From an uncultured Clostridium sp. (GTDB lineage Bacteria > Bacillota > Clostridia > Lachnospirales > Lachnospiraceae), in the NCBI GenBank assembly GCA_900544905.1, contig UQXF01000082.1:1-15626 (forward strand): a stretch of DNA of 15,626 nucleotides, in the 5' to 3' direction. The notes under the pieces were generated by a model. It was given only the letters and a program-made list of their open reading frames with translations. It had not been told where the DNA came from and searched no databases. Numbering within the stretch: the first letter of the stretch is position 1; each line of letters opens with the position of its first letter. Shown here in pieces: positions 1 to 9,100 of this stretch. The position numbers and the translations under genes were made by a program.

Positions 1-49
1 ACGAGATGACGTCGAGTCTCGTGGGCTCGGAGATGTGTATAAGAGACAG
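1..49 (+). other. Illumina Nextera sequencing adapter (contamination)
   Basis: This is not biological sequence. Bases 31-49 read AGATGTGTATAAGAGACAG, the Tn5 mosaic end used in Nextera libraries. Bases 16-30 read GTCTCGTGGGCTCGG, the Nextera read-2 adapter stem. Bases 1-7 (ACGAGAT) match the 3' end of the P7 flow-cell primer, which leaves bases 8-15 (GACGTCGA) as the 8-base i7 index. The segments occur in exactly the order of a P7-side Nextera adapter. The contig is therefore a read-through end, and genuine sequence begins at about base 50. Confidence 0.98.
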
Positions 50-57
50 TTCCTCCA
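50..57 (-). promoter_or_regulatory. Possible ribosome binding site of a lost downstream gene
   Basis: On the minus strand the toxin stop codon TAG (58-60) is followed at once by TGGAGGAA, after which the adapter begins. GGAGG (52-56) is a good Shine-Dalgarno core and resembles those in front of the other genes of this operon. The natural reading is that the next gene, expected to be the immunity gene of the toxin, starts within about 10 bases and has been cut off by the contig end. This rests on only eight genuine bases. Confidence 0.5.
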
Positions 58-3000
58 CTATACTTCACAATCATCTTTATATTTTAATTGCTCTTTATAT
101 AAATTTGCTATTAAAATGCACATTGTTAATCCTGCTGCTGCAACTGATACACTACCAAATATTGATGCCAGTTCTGGTATTGAAACTACTACTGCCACAA
201 CTGCTAAAGCCAGTGTTTGATTATTAAGATAACTCCCTTCTTCTCTTCTTATTGTTGCCTCTTTTGTATCATCTGTCCTAAATGTATATATTTCTGATGT
301 AGAAAACTTCCCCATATTTATTCTAATTCCAGACCCGTACAGTTCTTTATCACTTTTCCACTCAATTCCTACGCTTTTTAAATCTGTCTTTACTTTAATA
401 CTATGTATTTTATCATCTTTCCCGGTCCAAGTATAACTATATGATGTTTGAGGACCACTTCCTGAAATACCTACATTACCATTTATATCAATACCGCCAA
501 TATTATAATTTAAACTCACAGAGCCAGAAATTAGTGATGCATTATCCAAGGTCACATTATATTTTTTATTATTACCTTTTTCACTAACAGTAACTTTTTC
601 ATAATGTCCCACTATGCCAAAATTTTCTCTTGTAGTCATAGTAACACTTTTTTTAACATCCACATTATTTACTGCCCACTCTTCTGCCTTTTCGTAAGCC
701 TCTTTTATTGTTTCTTCTATATCATTTTTTGTCGGAAACTCTCCATCCCTGTCCACATAATTTACTGGATTTCCCCAACAGTACCCATACACATTCAAGG
801 TCTCTGGATAGGTCACACTCCCCTTCACCACATCCTCCCCAGTAAACCTGCCGCTCCAAGCATCATACTCCCTCGCCTGGGCATAATAGGTCCCCGCTAT
901 GGTATCTCTCTGGTAGCCTGTATAGCCAAATGGCTGGAATTGTCCCTGATTTTCCGAAAGGTCTGTTCCAAATTCATCATAGCGGTAGGATATTACATCT
1001 TCTCCTCCGTGGTTTAACAGCCGCATGGCACTTCCCTGCATGTCATTTAAGTAGCTGTAACGCTCTCCGTTTTCCTCCATGAACAAGACTTCACTGTCCC
1101 AGATATAGCTCTGGACATTTCCGCGCGCTTCCTTTTGCAACAGATTATGGTAGTTCCTGGTAAAGTCCAGAATATACGCTGTCTCCTTATTCCATACCTC
1201 CGGTGTCTGTGGAACAACATTATCTGCTCCAAAGTCCGGAGTTCCCTCTGTCCTATGCCCGGATAAGCCTTGGCTTACCGGACAGCCAATCACTCCCTGC
1301 CGTACTCCGATACGGTGTCCCAATCCGTTATAATGGTATTCCGCTATGTTTCCCATTCCATCCACTGCCCTTGTCATCCGGTTCATTGCCCCAAATTCAT
1401 AGGCACGCTGCAGGGTTCCGTTTTCCAATGTCTTGACCAGGTTTCCGCGGTTATCATATTCATAGTGGTGCTCCAGCAAACCGTCCGTATCCTGAATCAG
1501 CTGGTTTAAGGAATTGTAGGCATAACGGGTATGCACTCCCCCTTCCGTCTTTTCCGTACGGTTTCCAAAGCTGTCATAACGGTAGCCCCGCAAAATGTTC
1601 CCATCCTTTGCCGTCTGGATGAGACGGTGCAGATTGTCATAGCTATAGGTATAGATTCCGTTCTCCTCCTCTAAGTCCTGCCGGAAGCGTTCCTCCCGGA
1701 TACGGTTTCCTGCCGGGTCATAGTCATACCGGTAAGCCTCTATGAGTCCCGCTGCCCCTGTATGGGTAAGGGTGGACAGCAGTCCCACTGCATCATAACC
1801 GTACTCTGTAAGGATGCCTTCACTGGTCTGTCTTGCCGCAAGTCTTCCCATGGTATCATACCGGTAGACTGCCTCCTGGCTGCCACTCTTCAGGCTGCTT
1901 AACCGCAACAGTTCATCATAGCAGTAGGTTACTTCCGTTCCGTCCGGATAGATGACCGCTTCCCGTTCCCCGAAGGAACCATAGCGGTACTGTACTTTCT
2001 TTCCCCTCTGGTCTGTCACATCGGTAAGACGGCCTTCCTCATCATGGGTAAAGGTCATGGTTCCCAGCCAGTCCTTTACCTCCTGAAGCTGTCTTAACGC
2101 ATTATAGGTAAACTGTACTTCTTTTCCATCTCCATAAGTAATCCTCTGAGGTTGACCTATGTTATTATAGGTATATTCAGTACGGTTTCCGTCCCGGTCT
2201 GTCTTCTCTGCCAGTCTCCCAGCACTGTCATAGACAAAATATTCCTTTCGTCCAAGAGCATCCTCCGCTTCGGTCACCTGTCCCAAATGATTTCTTCCAT
2301 AGCGGATTCTTCTCGGCTCTTCCTCCTCTCCTTCTCTTCCCGGCTGTAAAACCTCTTTCAAAAATCCATTGCGGTTATAGCGGTATTCTGTCATTCCCCC
2401 CTCTGCATCCGTCACACCGGAAAGCACGCCATTCCGATTATAGTGGTAATGGGTTTCATTTCCATTTGCATCTGTCACAGCTGTTACATTTCCCACCGCA
2501 TCATACCGATAGCATTTGGTTTGCCCTGTGCTGCTCTGCATCCGAATCAGCCGGTTCAGACAGTCATACCGGTATTCCACAGTGTAACCTCCCACACGCT
2601 CCTTCCGGATTACATTTCCACATCCATCATAGACATAACATTCCCATGTGCCGTCCGGGTACACCACCTTTTCCAGCTGTCCGCCTTTTTTATAATAATA
2701 TTGAGTTTTTCTCCCGGCTGCATCGATAAAAACCGTCTGGTTTCCCATGGCATCATATTGGTATTTCTTTTCTCTCCCCAGCTGGTCTGTCTCAGAAATG
2801 CATTTACCTGCTCTATTATACACCATTTTTTTGAAATTGCCTATGCTATCTTTTATCTCTGTCATTTTTCCCTCTGCATCATAGCTGAATTCGGTAACAA
2901 CCCCATCTGGTTCTGTGACTTTTACCATACGGTTTAATGCATCATAGGCATACGAGGTTTGTTCGCCATTCTTTCCCTGTACCTGTGTCCGGTTTCCACA

Positions 3001-5133
3001 GGCATCATAGACATACTTTACGCTGTTTCCCTCTACATCTGTCACCATCTCCAGGCGGTTCTGCAAATCGTATACATATTCCGTCCTTCCACCCTCCGGT
3101 TCTTCTATCGCTGCAACATTCCACATTCTGTCATAGGCATAGGCAGTCCGGTTTCCCTCTGCATCCGTCACCTGTTCCACACGGTTTAAACAATTATATG
3201 CCAGTTCCGTAATGCTTCCGTCAAAATCCGTAATTTTTGTTACCTTGCCGCCATGATTGTATTCATATTTCTTTGTATTGCCCTCTGCATTGGTAACAGC
3301 TATCAGTTCATCCTTCTCATTGTAACGGTATCTTGTTACATTCCCGTTCCCATCCCGGCTTTCCGTCACTCTCCCCAGTTCATCATATGTAAACAGCGTA
3401 TCATTCCCTGCCGCATCGGTGAGCTTTACCACATTCCCTTTTGCATCATAACCAATCTTCAGCCTGCTTCCATCTGCCTGCACAATGCAGATTGGTCTCT
3501 TCTTCTGGTCATATTCAAACTCCATTATACCCTGTGCACCAGACATCTTAACAAGGTTTCCGTTCCTGTCATAATGATTTCGTATTTTTTCGACTCCATT
3601 TAATGACACCTTCATCAGCTTTCCATCTCCATTATAGGTAAGGGAAGTTCTGTTTCCCAATGCATCCACCACCTTTGTCAGGCGCCCCCTGTCTTCATAG
3701 CCATATACAGTACGGTTTCCATTTTTATCCGTATATGAAGTTCTCTGGTTATTCCGGTCATAGGTATACAGTTCTTCGCCATCTTCATAAATGGTCTTCG
3801 TATTCCGATATAAGGCATCATGGCAGTAAATGATTTTTGCCCCGTTCCGCTCGGTCAGCTCCACCTGGCCCTCCTCATCCATATATCGGTATTTCATTCT
3901 GCTTCCGTCCGGAAATACCTGCCGTTTCGTTCTCCCCTCACTGTCATAAGTATTTTTCACCGTCACAGTTCCAACAGCATTTTCCACCTGTACCAATCTT
4001 CCACTTGAATCATATTTGTAGCCATATACCCTTCCGGCAGGTGCTTCCACCCTGGAAAGCTTTTCCCCTTCATATAACAACCGGACATGCCTTCCGGTAT
4101 AATCCGTCACTTCCGCAAGCAGTCCCTCCTCATTATACCCATAAGAAAGAAAAGAAACAGCAGCATGCTCTGTTTCCTCCTGTACACGTTCCAGCTTACC
4201 TTCTTCATTATAGGATAAAAAAAGAGCTGTCCCTTTTTCATCCTCATAACGGACATATCGTCCTTTCTGGTCAAAATAGTACTGACATCCATCTGACCGT
4301 TCATACAGATAACCCTCCTCCGTTCCGGTTACCGTTCCCAGACTTCCGCCTACACTTTCAAAACACCCCTCCTCATTCTCTTCGTAATACTCCTCCTTTC
4401 CGTCTTCCAGAAATAGGTGTATTCCATTTTTTTCCTTCAGGATACATATCTCATAATTGTGAATCCAGCCGGTTCCCATAACCCCCTTCCGCATTTCCAA
4501 TGCGTTATAAAACCGGCGGAATAGCAGTCCCGGCTCTCCCTTAATTTTTATATCTGTCTTATCATAAATAAAATTACCGGTAGACAGGTTTACCGGGTCT
4601 CTGGAGTACATGCAGCTTTTTAATGCCAGTCCCTTTAATCCGGCTTTCACCGCTTCTAATATATCCTCTAACGCCTTCCCTTCTTCTTCCCATTTTTTCT
4701 GATATTCTTCCAGCTGTTTTTTAAACTGCTCTGAGGACAGAGTCATTTTCCCTTTTTGCAGAAAACGTTCCAAATCCGTAATTCTTGTATACAGACGGTC
4801 ACATGCCTCTGACAGCTGCTTTAATTGTCCTGCGCATTCCTTATCGTGTTGCGGAACAGCCTCTTCCATCCTTTTTATAGTATTCTGCAGACGTTTTTTC
4901 TCCAGATTGTATTTACCACTCTGTATCCGCTTTTGTGCACTCCTTACAGCACGTTCCACTCCCGCCTGCCTTGCCTGAACCGGTATCTGGTTATACTGTG
5001 CCATGATTTCCGTCAAGCTTTTTTTCACATCATCACTGACCTCCTCTGCCATTTTCAGGGTCTTTTTTCCCACATCTGCCAGTTCCTTTAATTCATTGCT
5101 TTTAAATGCTTTATCCTGCAGTAATTTCGCCAT
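58..5133 (-). CDS. Type VII-associated Rhs (YD-repeat) polymorphic toxin
   Basis: This 1691-residue protein is the predicted effector of the secretion system. Residues 1-170 are charged and helical with no signal peptide, fitting a T7SS targeting domain although no clear LXG signature is seen. A shell-entry motif DPVNLSTGNF lies at 179-188, followed by over 1100 residues of YD repeats (forms such as YDxxGN and YxYDxxNR) that in Rhs families build a hollow beta shell. The conserved shell-end segment, with SGRF, NVYGY, NPVNYVDRDG, spans about 1423-1465, and its Asp residues (1434, 1461, 1463) sit where Rhs proteins self-cleave. The last 226 residues are a unique tip. The ATG at 5131-5133 follows GGAGGG and lies 20 bp after the upstream gene. 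The stop is genuine, so the protein is complete. The Rhs call is firm. Export by this T7SS is inferred from the operon. Confidence 0.92.
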   Translation of the reverse strand: MAKLLQDKAFKSNELKELADVGKKTLKMAEEVSDDVKKSLTEIMAQYNQIPVQARQAGVERAVRSAQKRIQSGKYNLEKKRLQNTIKRMEEAVPQHDKECAGQLKQLSEACDRLYTRITDLERFLQKGKMTLSSEQFKKQLEEYQKKWEEEGKALEDILEAVKAGLKGLALKSCMYSRDPVNLSTGNFIYDKTDIKIKGEPGLLFRRFYNALEMRKGVMGTGWIHNYEICILKEKNGIHLFLEDGKEEYYEENEEGCFESVGGSLGTVTGTEEGYLYERSDGCQYYFDQKGRYVRYEDEKGTALFLSYNEEGKLERVQEETEHAAVSFLSYGYNEEGLLAEVTDYTGRHVRLLYEGEKLSRVEAPAGRVYGYKYDSSGRLVQVENAVGTVTVKNTYDSEGRTKRQVFPDGSRMKYRYMDEEGQVELTERNGAKIIYCHDALYRNTKTIYEDGEELYTYDRNNQRTSYTDKNGNRTVYGYEDRGRLTKVVDALGNRTSLTYNGDGKLMKVSLNGVEKIRNHYDRNGNLVKMSGAQGIMEFEYDQKKRPICIVQADGSRLKIGYDAKGNVVKLTDAAGNDTLFTYDELGRVTESRDGNGNVTRYRYNEKDELIAVTNAEGNTKKYEYNHGGKVTKITDFDGSITELAYNCLNRVEQVTDAEGNRTAYAYDRMWNVAAIEEPEGGRTEYVYDLQNRLEMVTDVEGNSVKYVYDACGNRTQVQGKNGEQTSYAYDALNRMVKVTEPDGVVTEFSYDAEGKMTEIKDSIGNFKKMVYNRAGKCISETDQLGREKKYQYDAMGNQTVFIDAAGRKTQYYYKKGGQLEKVVYPDGTWECYVYDGCGNVIRKERVGGYTVEYRYDCLNRLIRMQSSTGQTKCYRYDAVGNVTAVTDANGNETHYHYNRNGVLSGVTDAEGGMTEYRYNRNGFLKEVLQPGREGEEEEPRRIRYGRNHLGQVTEAEDALGRKEYFVYDSAGRLAEKTDRDGNRTEYTYNNIGQPQRITYGDGKEVQFTYNALRQLQEVKDWLGTMTFTHDEEGRLTDVTDQRGKKVQYRYGSFGEREAVIYPDGTEVTYCYDELLRLSSLKSGSQEAVYRYDTMGRLAARQTSEGILTEYGYDAVGLLSTLTHTGAAGLIEAYRYDYDPAGNRIREERFRQDLEEENGIYTYSYDNLHRLIQTAKDGNILRGYRYDSFGNRTEKTEGGVHTRYAYNSLNQLIQDTDGLLEHHYEYDNRGNLVKTLENGTLQRAYEFGAMNRMTRAVDGMGNIAEYHYNGLGHRIGVRQGVIGCPVSQGLSGHRTEGTPDFGADNVVPQTPEVWNKETAYILDFTRNYHNLLQKEARGNVQSYIWDSEVLFMEENGERYSYLNDMQGSAMRLLNHGGEDVISYRYDEFGTDLSENQGQFQPFGYTGYQRDTIAGTYYAQAREYDAWSGRFTGEDVVKGSVTYPETLNVYGYCWGNPVNYVDRDGEFPTKNDIEETIKEAYEKAEEWAVNNVDVKKSVTMTTRENFGIVGHYEKVTVSEKGNNKKYNVTLDNASLISGSVSLNYNIGGIDINGNVGISGSGPQTSYSYTWTGKDDKIHSIKVKTDLKSVGIEWKSDKELYGSGIRINMGKFSTSEIYTFRTDDTKEATIRREEGSYLNNQTLALAVVAVVVSIPELASIFGSVSVAAAGLTMCILIANLYKEQLKYKDDCEV
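61..738 (-). other. Variable C-terminal toxin tip of the Rhs protein
   Basis: Residues 1466-1691 follow directly after the conserved shell-end motif, where polymorphic Rhs proteins carry their exchangeable toxin. A charged helix (about 1470-1490) comes first. A Gly/Ser/Asn-rich, probably beta-stranded stretch follows (about 1536-1570). The tip ends in a hydrophobic segment (about 1640-1652 and 1656-1679) with a proline break at 1653, then a short charged tail ending in CEV. I see no HNH, ADP-ribosyltransferase, deaminase or metal-site motif. The hydrophobic hairpin would fit a membrane-damaging or pore-forming toxin, but that is inference. Base composition drops sharply here (14 of 60 G+C at 541-600, against 35 of 60 at 1921-1980 in the shell). 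Confidence 0.7.
1211..1281 (-). repeat. Structured inverted-repeat segment inside the Rhs gene
   Basis: Two adjacent inverted repeats lie in-frame in the Rhs coding region. At 1259-1281 the arms are CCGG+TAAGCC and GGCTTA+CCGG, with one unpaired A and a 2-base turn. At 1211-1245, GGAAC pairs with GTTCC and encloses a nested CTCC/GGAG pair (1227-1230 with 1238-1241). The encoded segment (about residue 1285 onward) is Gly/Ser/Pro-rich and breaks the YD pattern between the GLGHRIG and FTRNYHNLL motifs. It may be a small in-frame insertion or simply a flexible loop with incidental symmetry. Confidence 0.5.
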
Positions 5134-5153
5134 TTATCTCCCTCCACTATCCA

Positions 5154-5447
5154 TTAATTTAATTTCTTTGCTGCATATTTTCTGTCCAGTTGCTCAAAAT
5201 CATCACAAATCATATCTATATATTCCACCATGTCTGTCAGCAAATCTCCCAGACCATTTACAAGCTGTGACTCTTTATCCAGCTGTGCTTTCAGTGCGTC
5301 CACATTCTGTCCCTTTGAATTTTTCATATACTGTTTTAATTTTTTTGTGTTTTTCTTATTGGCATTTAAAATTTCTGACTGTATCCTTTTCTTTATTCCG
5401 GCAGTCTTTGCCTTTACCACTACGGATTGAAGTGTAATATTTCCCAT
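5154..5447 (-). CDS. Small WXG100-like effector partner protein
   Basis: This 97-residue protein is encoded directly upstream of the Rhs toxin. Its N-terminus (MGNITLQ) and lysine-rich first half lead to a long second helix with MVEYIDMICDDFEQLD, giving the helix-turn-helix size and layout of WXG100-like partner proteins. It has no membrane segment or signal peptide. Small proteins of this size sit in front of LXG effectors (for example the ywqH-ywqI-ywqJ order of Bacillus subtilis), where they bind the effector's helical N-terminus and are needed for export. Resemblance to the YwqI/DUF5344 type is my best guess from length, start and position. The ATG at 5445-5447 follows AGGGGGG closely. 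An in-frame TTG at 5460-5462 would overlap the preceding gene and lacks its own site, so I reject it. Confidence 0.75.
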   Translation of the reverse strand: MGNITLQSVVVKAKTAGIKKRIQSEILNANKKNTKKLKQYMKNSKGQNVDALKAQLDKESQLVNGLGDLLTDMVEYIDMICDDFEQLDRKYAAKKLN

Positions 5448-5455
5448 AAGCCCCC

Positions 5456-5743
5456 CTAACAAAGTGTATCAATATTATTAAAGCTGGTAATCACTGTATC
5501 TACATACTGCTCGGTAGACTGAAATGTACTGTCTATTAACGGAAGAATATCCTGTTTTATTACATTCAATAATGCCAGCAAATTATTTTCCGTCTGTTGA
5601 AGGTGAAAATCCTTATCATTTCCCAGAAGCTTTTCAAGGTCTGCTATTACAGCATTTAAGCTTTTGAGTTCGTCTGCGTGATAATCTGCCAGCTTTTTCT
5701 GCATTTTATTGTATTCCTCTTCCCTCATGTTTAATTCCCACAT
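5456..5743 (-). CDS. Small helical T7SS effector partner protein
   Basis: This 95-residue protein is predicted almost wholly alpha-helical: a charged first helix (about 1-40), a short break at GNDKDF, and a second helix rich in Leu/Ile/Thr ending at the C-terminus. The two-helix hairpin size matches WXG100-like proteins, but there is no WXG motif. It has no signal peptide or membrane segment. The ATG at 5741-5743 is preceded by GGAGGAG at good spacing, the preceding gene ends 3 bases upstream, and the next gene's ribosome binding site overlaps its stop. This tight packing implies co-translation with its neighbours. By position it is a second chaperone/targeting partner of the Rhs toxin. I cannot name a family with certainty. 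Confidence 0.7.
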   Translation of the reverse strand: MWELNMREEEYNKMQKKLADYHADELKSLNAVIADLEKLLGNDKDFHLQQTENNLLALLNVIKQDILPLIDSTFQSTEQYVDTVITSFNNIDTLC

Positions 5744-5746
5744 ATC

Positions 5747-6148
5747 CTACTCCTCCATACCTTTCAGCTTCGTATTGGCATCCGTGATTTCTCCCTTTAA
5801 ATCTGCTATATGTGTATTCAGTTTTCGGATTTGGGATTCCAGCTCTTTGCACAAATCCAGCACTTCTTTATTTGTTTGACACATATTTTTCACCTGGCTG
5901 CCATAATAACCTTTTAATTTATCTGCCACGATTCCCTCAAATACATTTTTTACCACAACCTGGGATGCTATTTTAGAATTATTATGCTTTTGATACTGTG
6001 CCTTCCATTTTTTCTGGTATTTCTCCAGCTTTCCTTTTTCCGCCGACAGCCGCTCTCTTATACCTTCGCACTTTAAGACCTCACTGTTTTTATCCCGAAT
6101 CTGCTGCTGTAACTGATTCTTCTGTGCAGTATTATCTCCATTTCCCAT
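5747..6148 (-). CDS. Coiled-coil YwqH-like (DUF5082-type) protein
   Basis: The protein has 133 residues. Residues 1-50 and 85-130 are long charged heptad-type helices (repeated L, I, K and E), separated by a central segment with VVKNVFEGIVADKLKGYYG. Length, coiled-coil arms and position as first of the small genes ahead of a large T7SS effector match YwqH-like proteins of Bacillus LXG operons. The family name is inferred without a search. It starts 13 bp after the essC stop behind a perfect AAGGAGGAGG site, so it is clearly translated with the secretion genes. A likely role is a scaffold or chaperone that helps deliver the Rhs effector to EssC. There is no membrane segment. Confidence 0.72.
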   Translation of the reverse strand: MGNGDNTAQKNQLQQQIRDKNSEVLKCEGIRERLSAEKGKLEKYQKKWKAQYQKHNNSKIASQVVVKNVFEGIVADKLKGYYGSQVKNMCQTNKEVLDLCKELESQIRKLNTHIADLKGEITDANTKLKGMEE

Positions 6149-6161
6149 TGCCTCCTCCTTT

Positions 6162-9100
6162 TCAATCTATATATTGTGGTATCCTAATACGCTCATATAC
6201 ACCGTTTTTAAACAACAGACCATCTCCAAATACAGGATTCTCCCGGTCATAAGCAACCGGAAAAATACTGTTCATTCCCTGGTCACTCAGTACCAGTCCA
6301 TATACCGCCGTCTTAATCCATGAAGTTAAATCATCATATCCCCGTAATCCGGAAGTGCTTACATTTACAATAAATATAAGTCCGCATTCCACTGCTCTTT
6401 TTATAATTTCTGCATATTCATCCGCATCATCCTCCAGCATTTCAATAAAATCGTCGGCATCATCCACCAACAGGTAATGCGGTTCCTGCTGCAGATAGAA
6501 TTCCTTCGGCGGTATGGCAGCTCCCTTCTCCAGAGCAGCTTTAAACTGCGCATTTCTATCCTCTGCAAATTCATTTAATTCGTCCATTAAATCCTCAATC
6601 TCTCCGCCAGGCTGATAATACTCCAGCTCCTCACTACAAGAGTAAAAACTTAATTTTTTAGAATCAACTAAATAGACCACTGCTTTTCCCATAATCTGGC
6701 CAAGTATTACATTTAACACATTTGTTTTTCCCTTCGCCGGCTCTCCTATTACAATAAACGGAGACATTGCACGGTTCAATCCTCTTACCTCCACCTTCTC
6801 TTTTTCCAGACCAATAACAGCTTCAAATTCCAGATTATCGTAATCTGCGAGCATGTCAGAGGTAAACTGCTCCGGCAGCATAGGTATTTTCGGAGCACAT
6901 TTCCCGCCACAATTTTCAGTAAGCTTCTGTATCAGATTCTTAATCTCGGTTATATATCCAACCTCGTCTGACAGATTTGCCATAGTATAAATCTGCATAA
7001 TATTAACATTGTGGTAAGACACCAAAGCACGTCCCTGTATTTCAGGAAGTTTATAATCACTTCGTCCTACAATAGATGGTGCTTCCGATTCATCAAACAT
7101 AAATCCGGCTATTTTCACTTTAAAATTGTTTAGGGTAGCAAAACGAACTGCTCCACTCTGGGTGGCAGTAATAATCAGATAAATTCCCAGACCGGAACCG
7201 TCTCTTGACAGCCTTGTAAAAAATTCCTCTTCGTCATACCCTATTTCCGTTACAACATCAAAATTATCCACCACTACCACGATTGCCTTTAGCGGTACAT
7301 CTGCTGTCTGATTATATACATCAAAATTCTGCGCCATTTTCTCTGCAAACAGCTTCTTCCGGGTGTTCATTTCCTCCTGCAGTATCCGGATGAGTTTTCC
7401 TATCTTTACCGTGTCATCAAACTGCATATAATCTGCAGTATGAGGAAGGTTACTAAGAGGAATTAATGCACTGTTTCCCAAATCGATGATATAAAAATTG
7501 ACAAGCTCTACATCATTCTTTATTGCCAGACTTAATACCGCTGTCATCAGCATCGTTGATTTTCCATAGCCCGCCGAGGCAAAATATGCAATATGCCCTT
7601 CCTTCATCAAATCAATGACCAATTCCTCCTGTGCCTGTTCCTCCGGAATATCTACCATGCCAAGAGCAATTTGCAAATCCGGTTTCATATTCTCTGTCAT
7701 ATCTGCTATTTTTTCCACATATGGGCTCACCAGCATCGTCCTTAAAGGCGCAAGCCATGGTTTTTTCACAGGAGGAACTCCCTCTCGCTCAAACGTCTCC
7801 TTTACGTATTGAATTGTTACATCCAACTGCGTTGCTTTTACCGAAATATCTTCATCCGCACTGCTCAAATCCATATTCAAAAGTTCGCCCTGTCCCAATT
7901 CATTGAGCCGGTATACCCGCGTATCCGTCTCCTCCTTCTCTCCGTCCCGGCTATAGGCTGCACCACTCCATGCAGATTGAAACAGCTCATATACCTCATT
8001 ATTTCCCACTTGCAGATAGGCCCGTCCGGGCTGGGTGATACCTGCTGCATCTGCCGTTTTCAAAATTTCCCTGCTGTCAGCTTCATCCTGAACCTTCAAA
8101 GCAAGTTTAAATTTTGAGTTAGTCCAAATTTGGTCATCTACAACACCGGATGGCTTCTGGGTTGCCAGAATCAGGTGAACTCCAAGACTTCGGCCAATTC
8201 TCGCTGTAGACACAAGCTCTGCCATAAAATCCGGCTGTTCCTTCTTAAGCTCTGCAAACTCATCACTAATCAGAAACAGATGTGGAATCGGTTCCTTCGC
8301 TTCCCCATTTTTAAATAATTTGTTATACGAATCGATATGATTGACATTATGATTACTAAAGATACGCTGTCTTCTTGCCAGTTCACTTTTAATGGATGCC
8401 ATGGCACGCTGGCTTTCACTTCCATCCAGATTCGTAATGGTTCCCAGTAAATGCGGCATATCCTTAAACAGACCCGCCATACCTCCACCCTTGTAATCAA
8501 TCAGCAAAAATCCAACCTCATATGGATGAAAGTTTACGACCAATGACAATATATAAGACTGAATAATTTCTGATTTACCGGAGCCTGTCGTACCTGCTAC
8601 CAGTCCGTGCGGTCCATGTGCCTTTTCATGTAGATTCAGATATACATAGTCATCCACAGCACGCACCCCTAATGGAACTGCCAGCGTTCTGTATGCCTGG
8701 TTCTCCTTCCATCGTTTTGCAATCTGCAGCTCCTCCGGTCTTTTAATTCCATACATATCAAAAAAAGTAATATTATTCGGAATATGAGATGTCATTCCCT
8801 TTTCATGCTTCAGTGCGCAGACATTCCTTGCCATCCATTCAAGCTTCACATTTCCACAATTTTGAAGTTTAATTTTCCTGTCTACAACCTTCTTTTCTTC
8901 CATCAGCAGTGTGCCATGCTCTGAATCCTCCAGCAGAAGCACGGTACCTATATTTTCCGGCAGATTCGACCTTAAATAGGTTGTATATAGAATCGAAAAG
9001 CCTAATGTAAAGTCGGATTTTCCAAGAAATTCCATAATTGCATGTTCTATAATCAGTTTAGGTTCATCTATAATAAAAAGAAAATGCGGTACATAACGTG

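Noticed and set aside
6..227. Plus-strand reading frames beginning at bases 6 and 35
   Set aside because: They start inside the Nextera adapter and run antisense to the toxin tip.
1047..4304. Tandem repeats in the Rhs gene as a possible DNA repeat array or CRISPR
   Set aside because: The repeats vary at DNA level and keep reading frame. They reflect YD protein repeats, with no constant repeat-spacer spacing.
604..5091. Many plus-strand reading frames of 60-214 residues opposite the Rhs gene
   Set aside because: They are antisense shadows of the YD repeats, rich in His, Pro and Ser, with no ribosome binding sites or domain pattern.
5448..5462. TTG start extending the small protein upstream of the Rhs gene
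   Set aside because: It overlaps the end of the previous gene, has no binding site, and a GGGGGG site sits directly before the following ATG.
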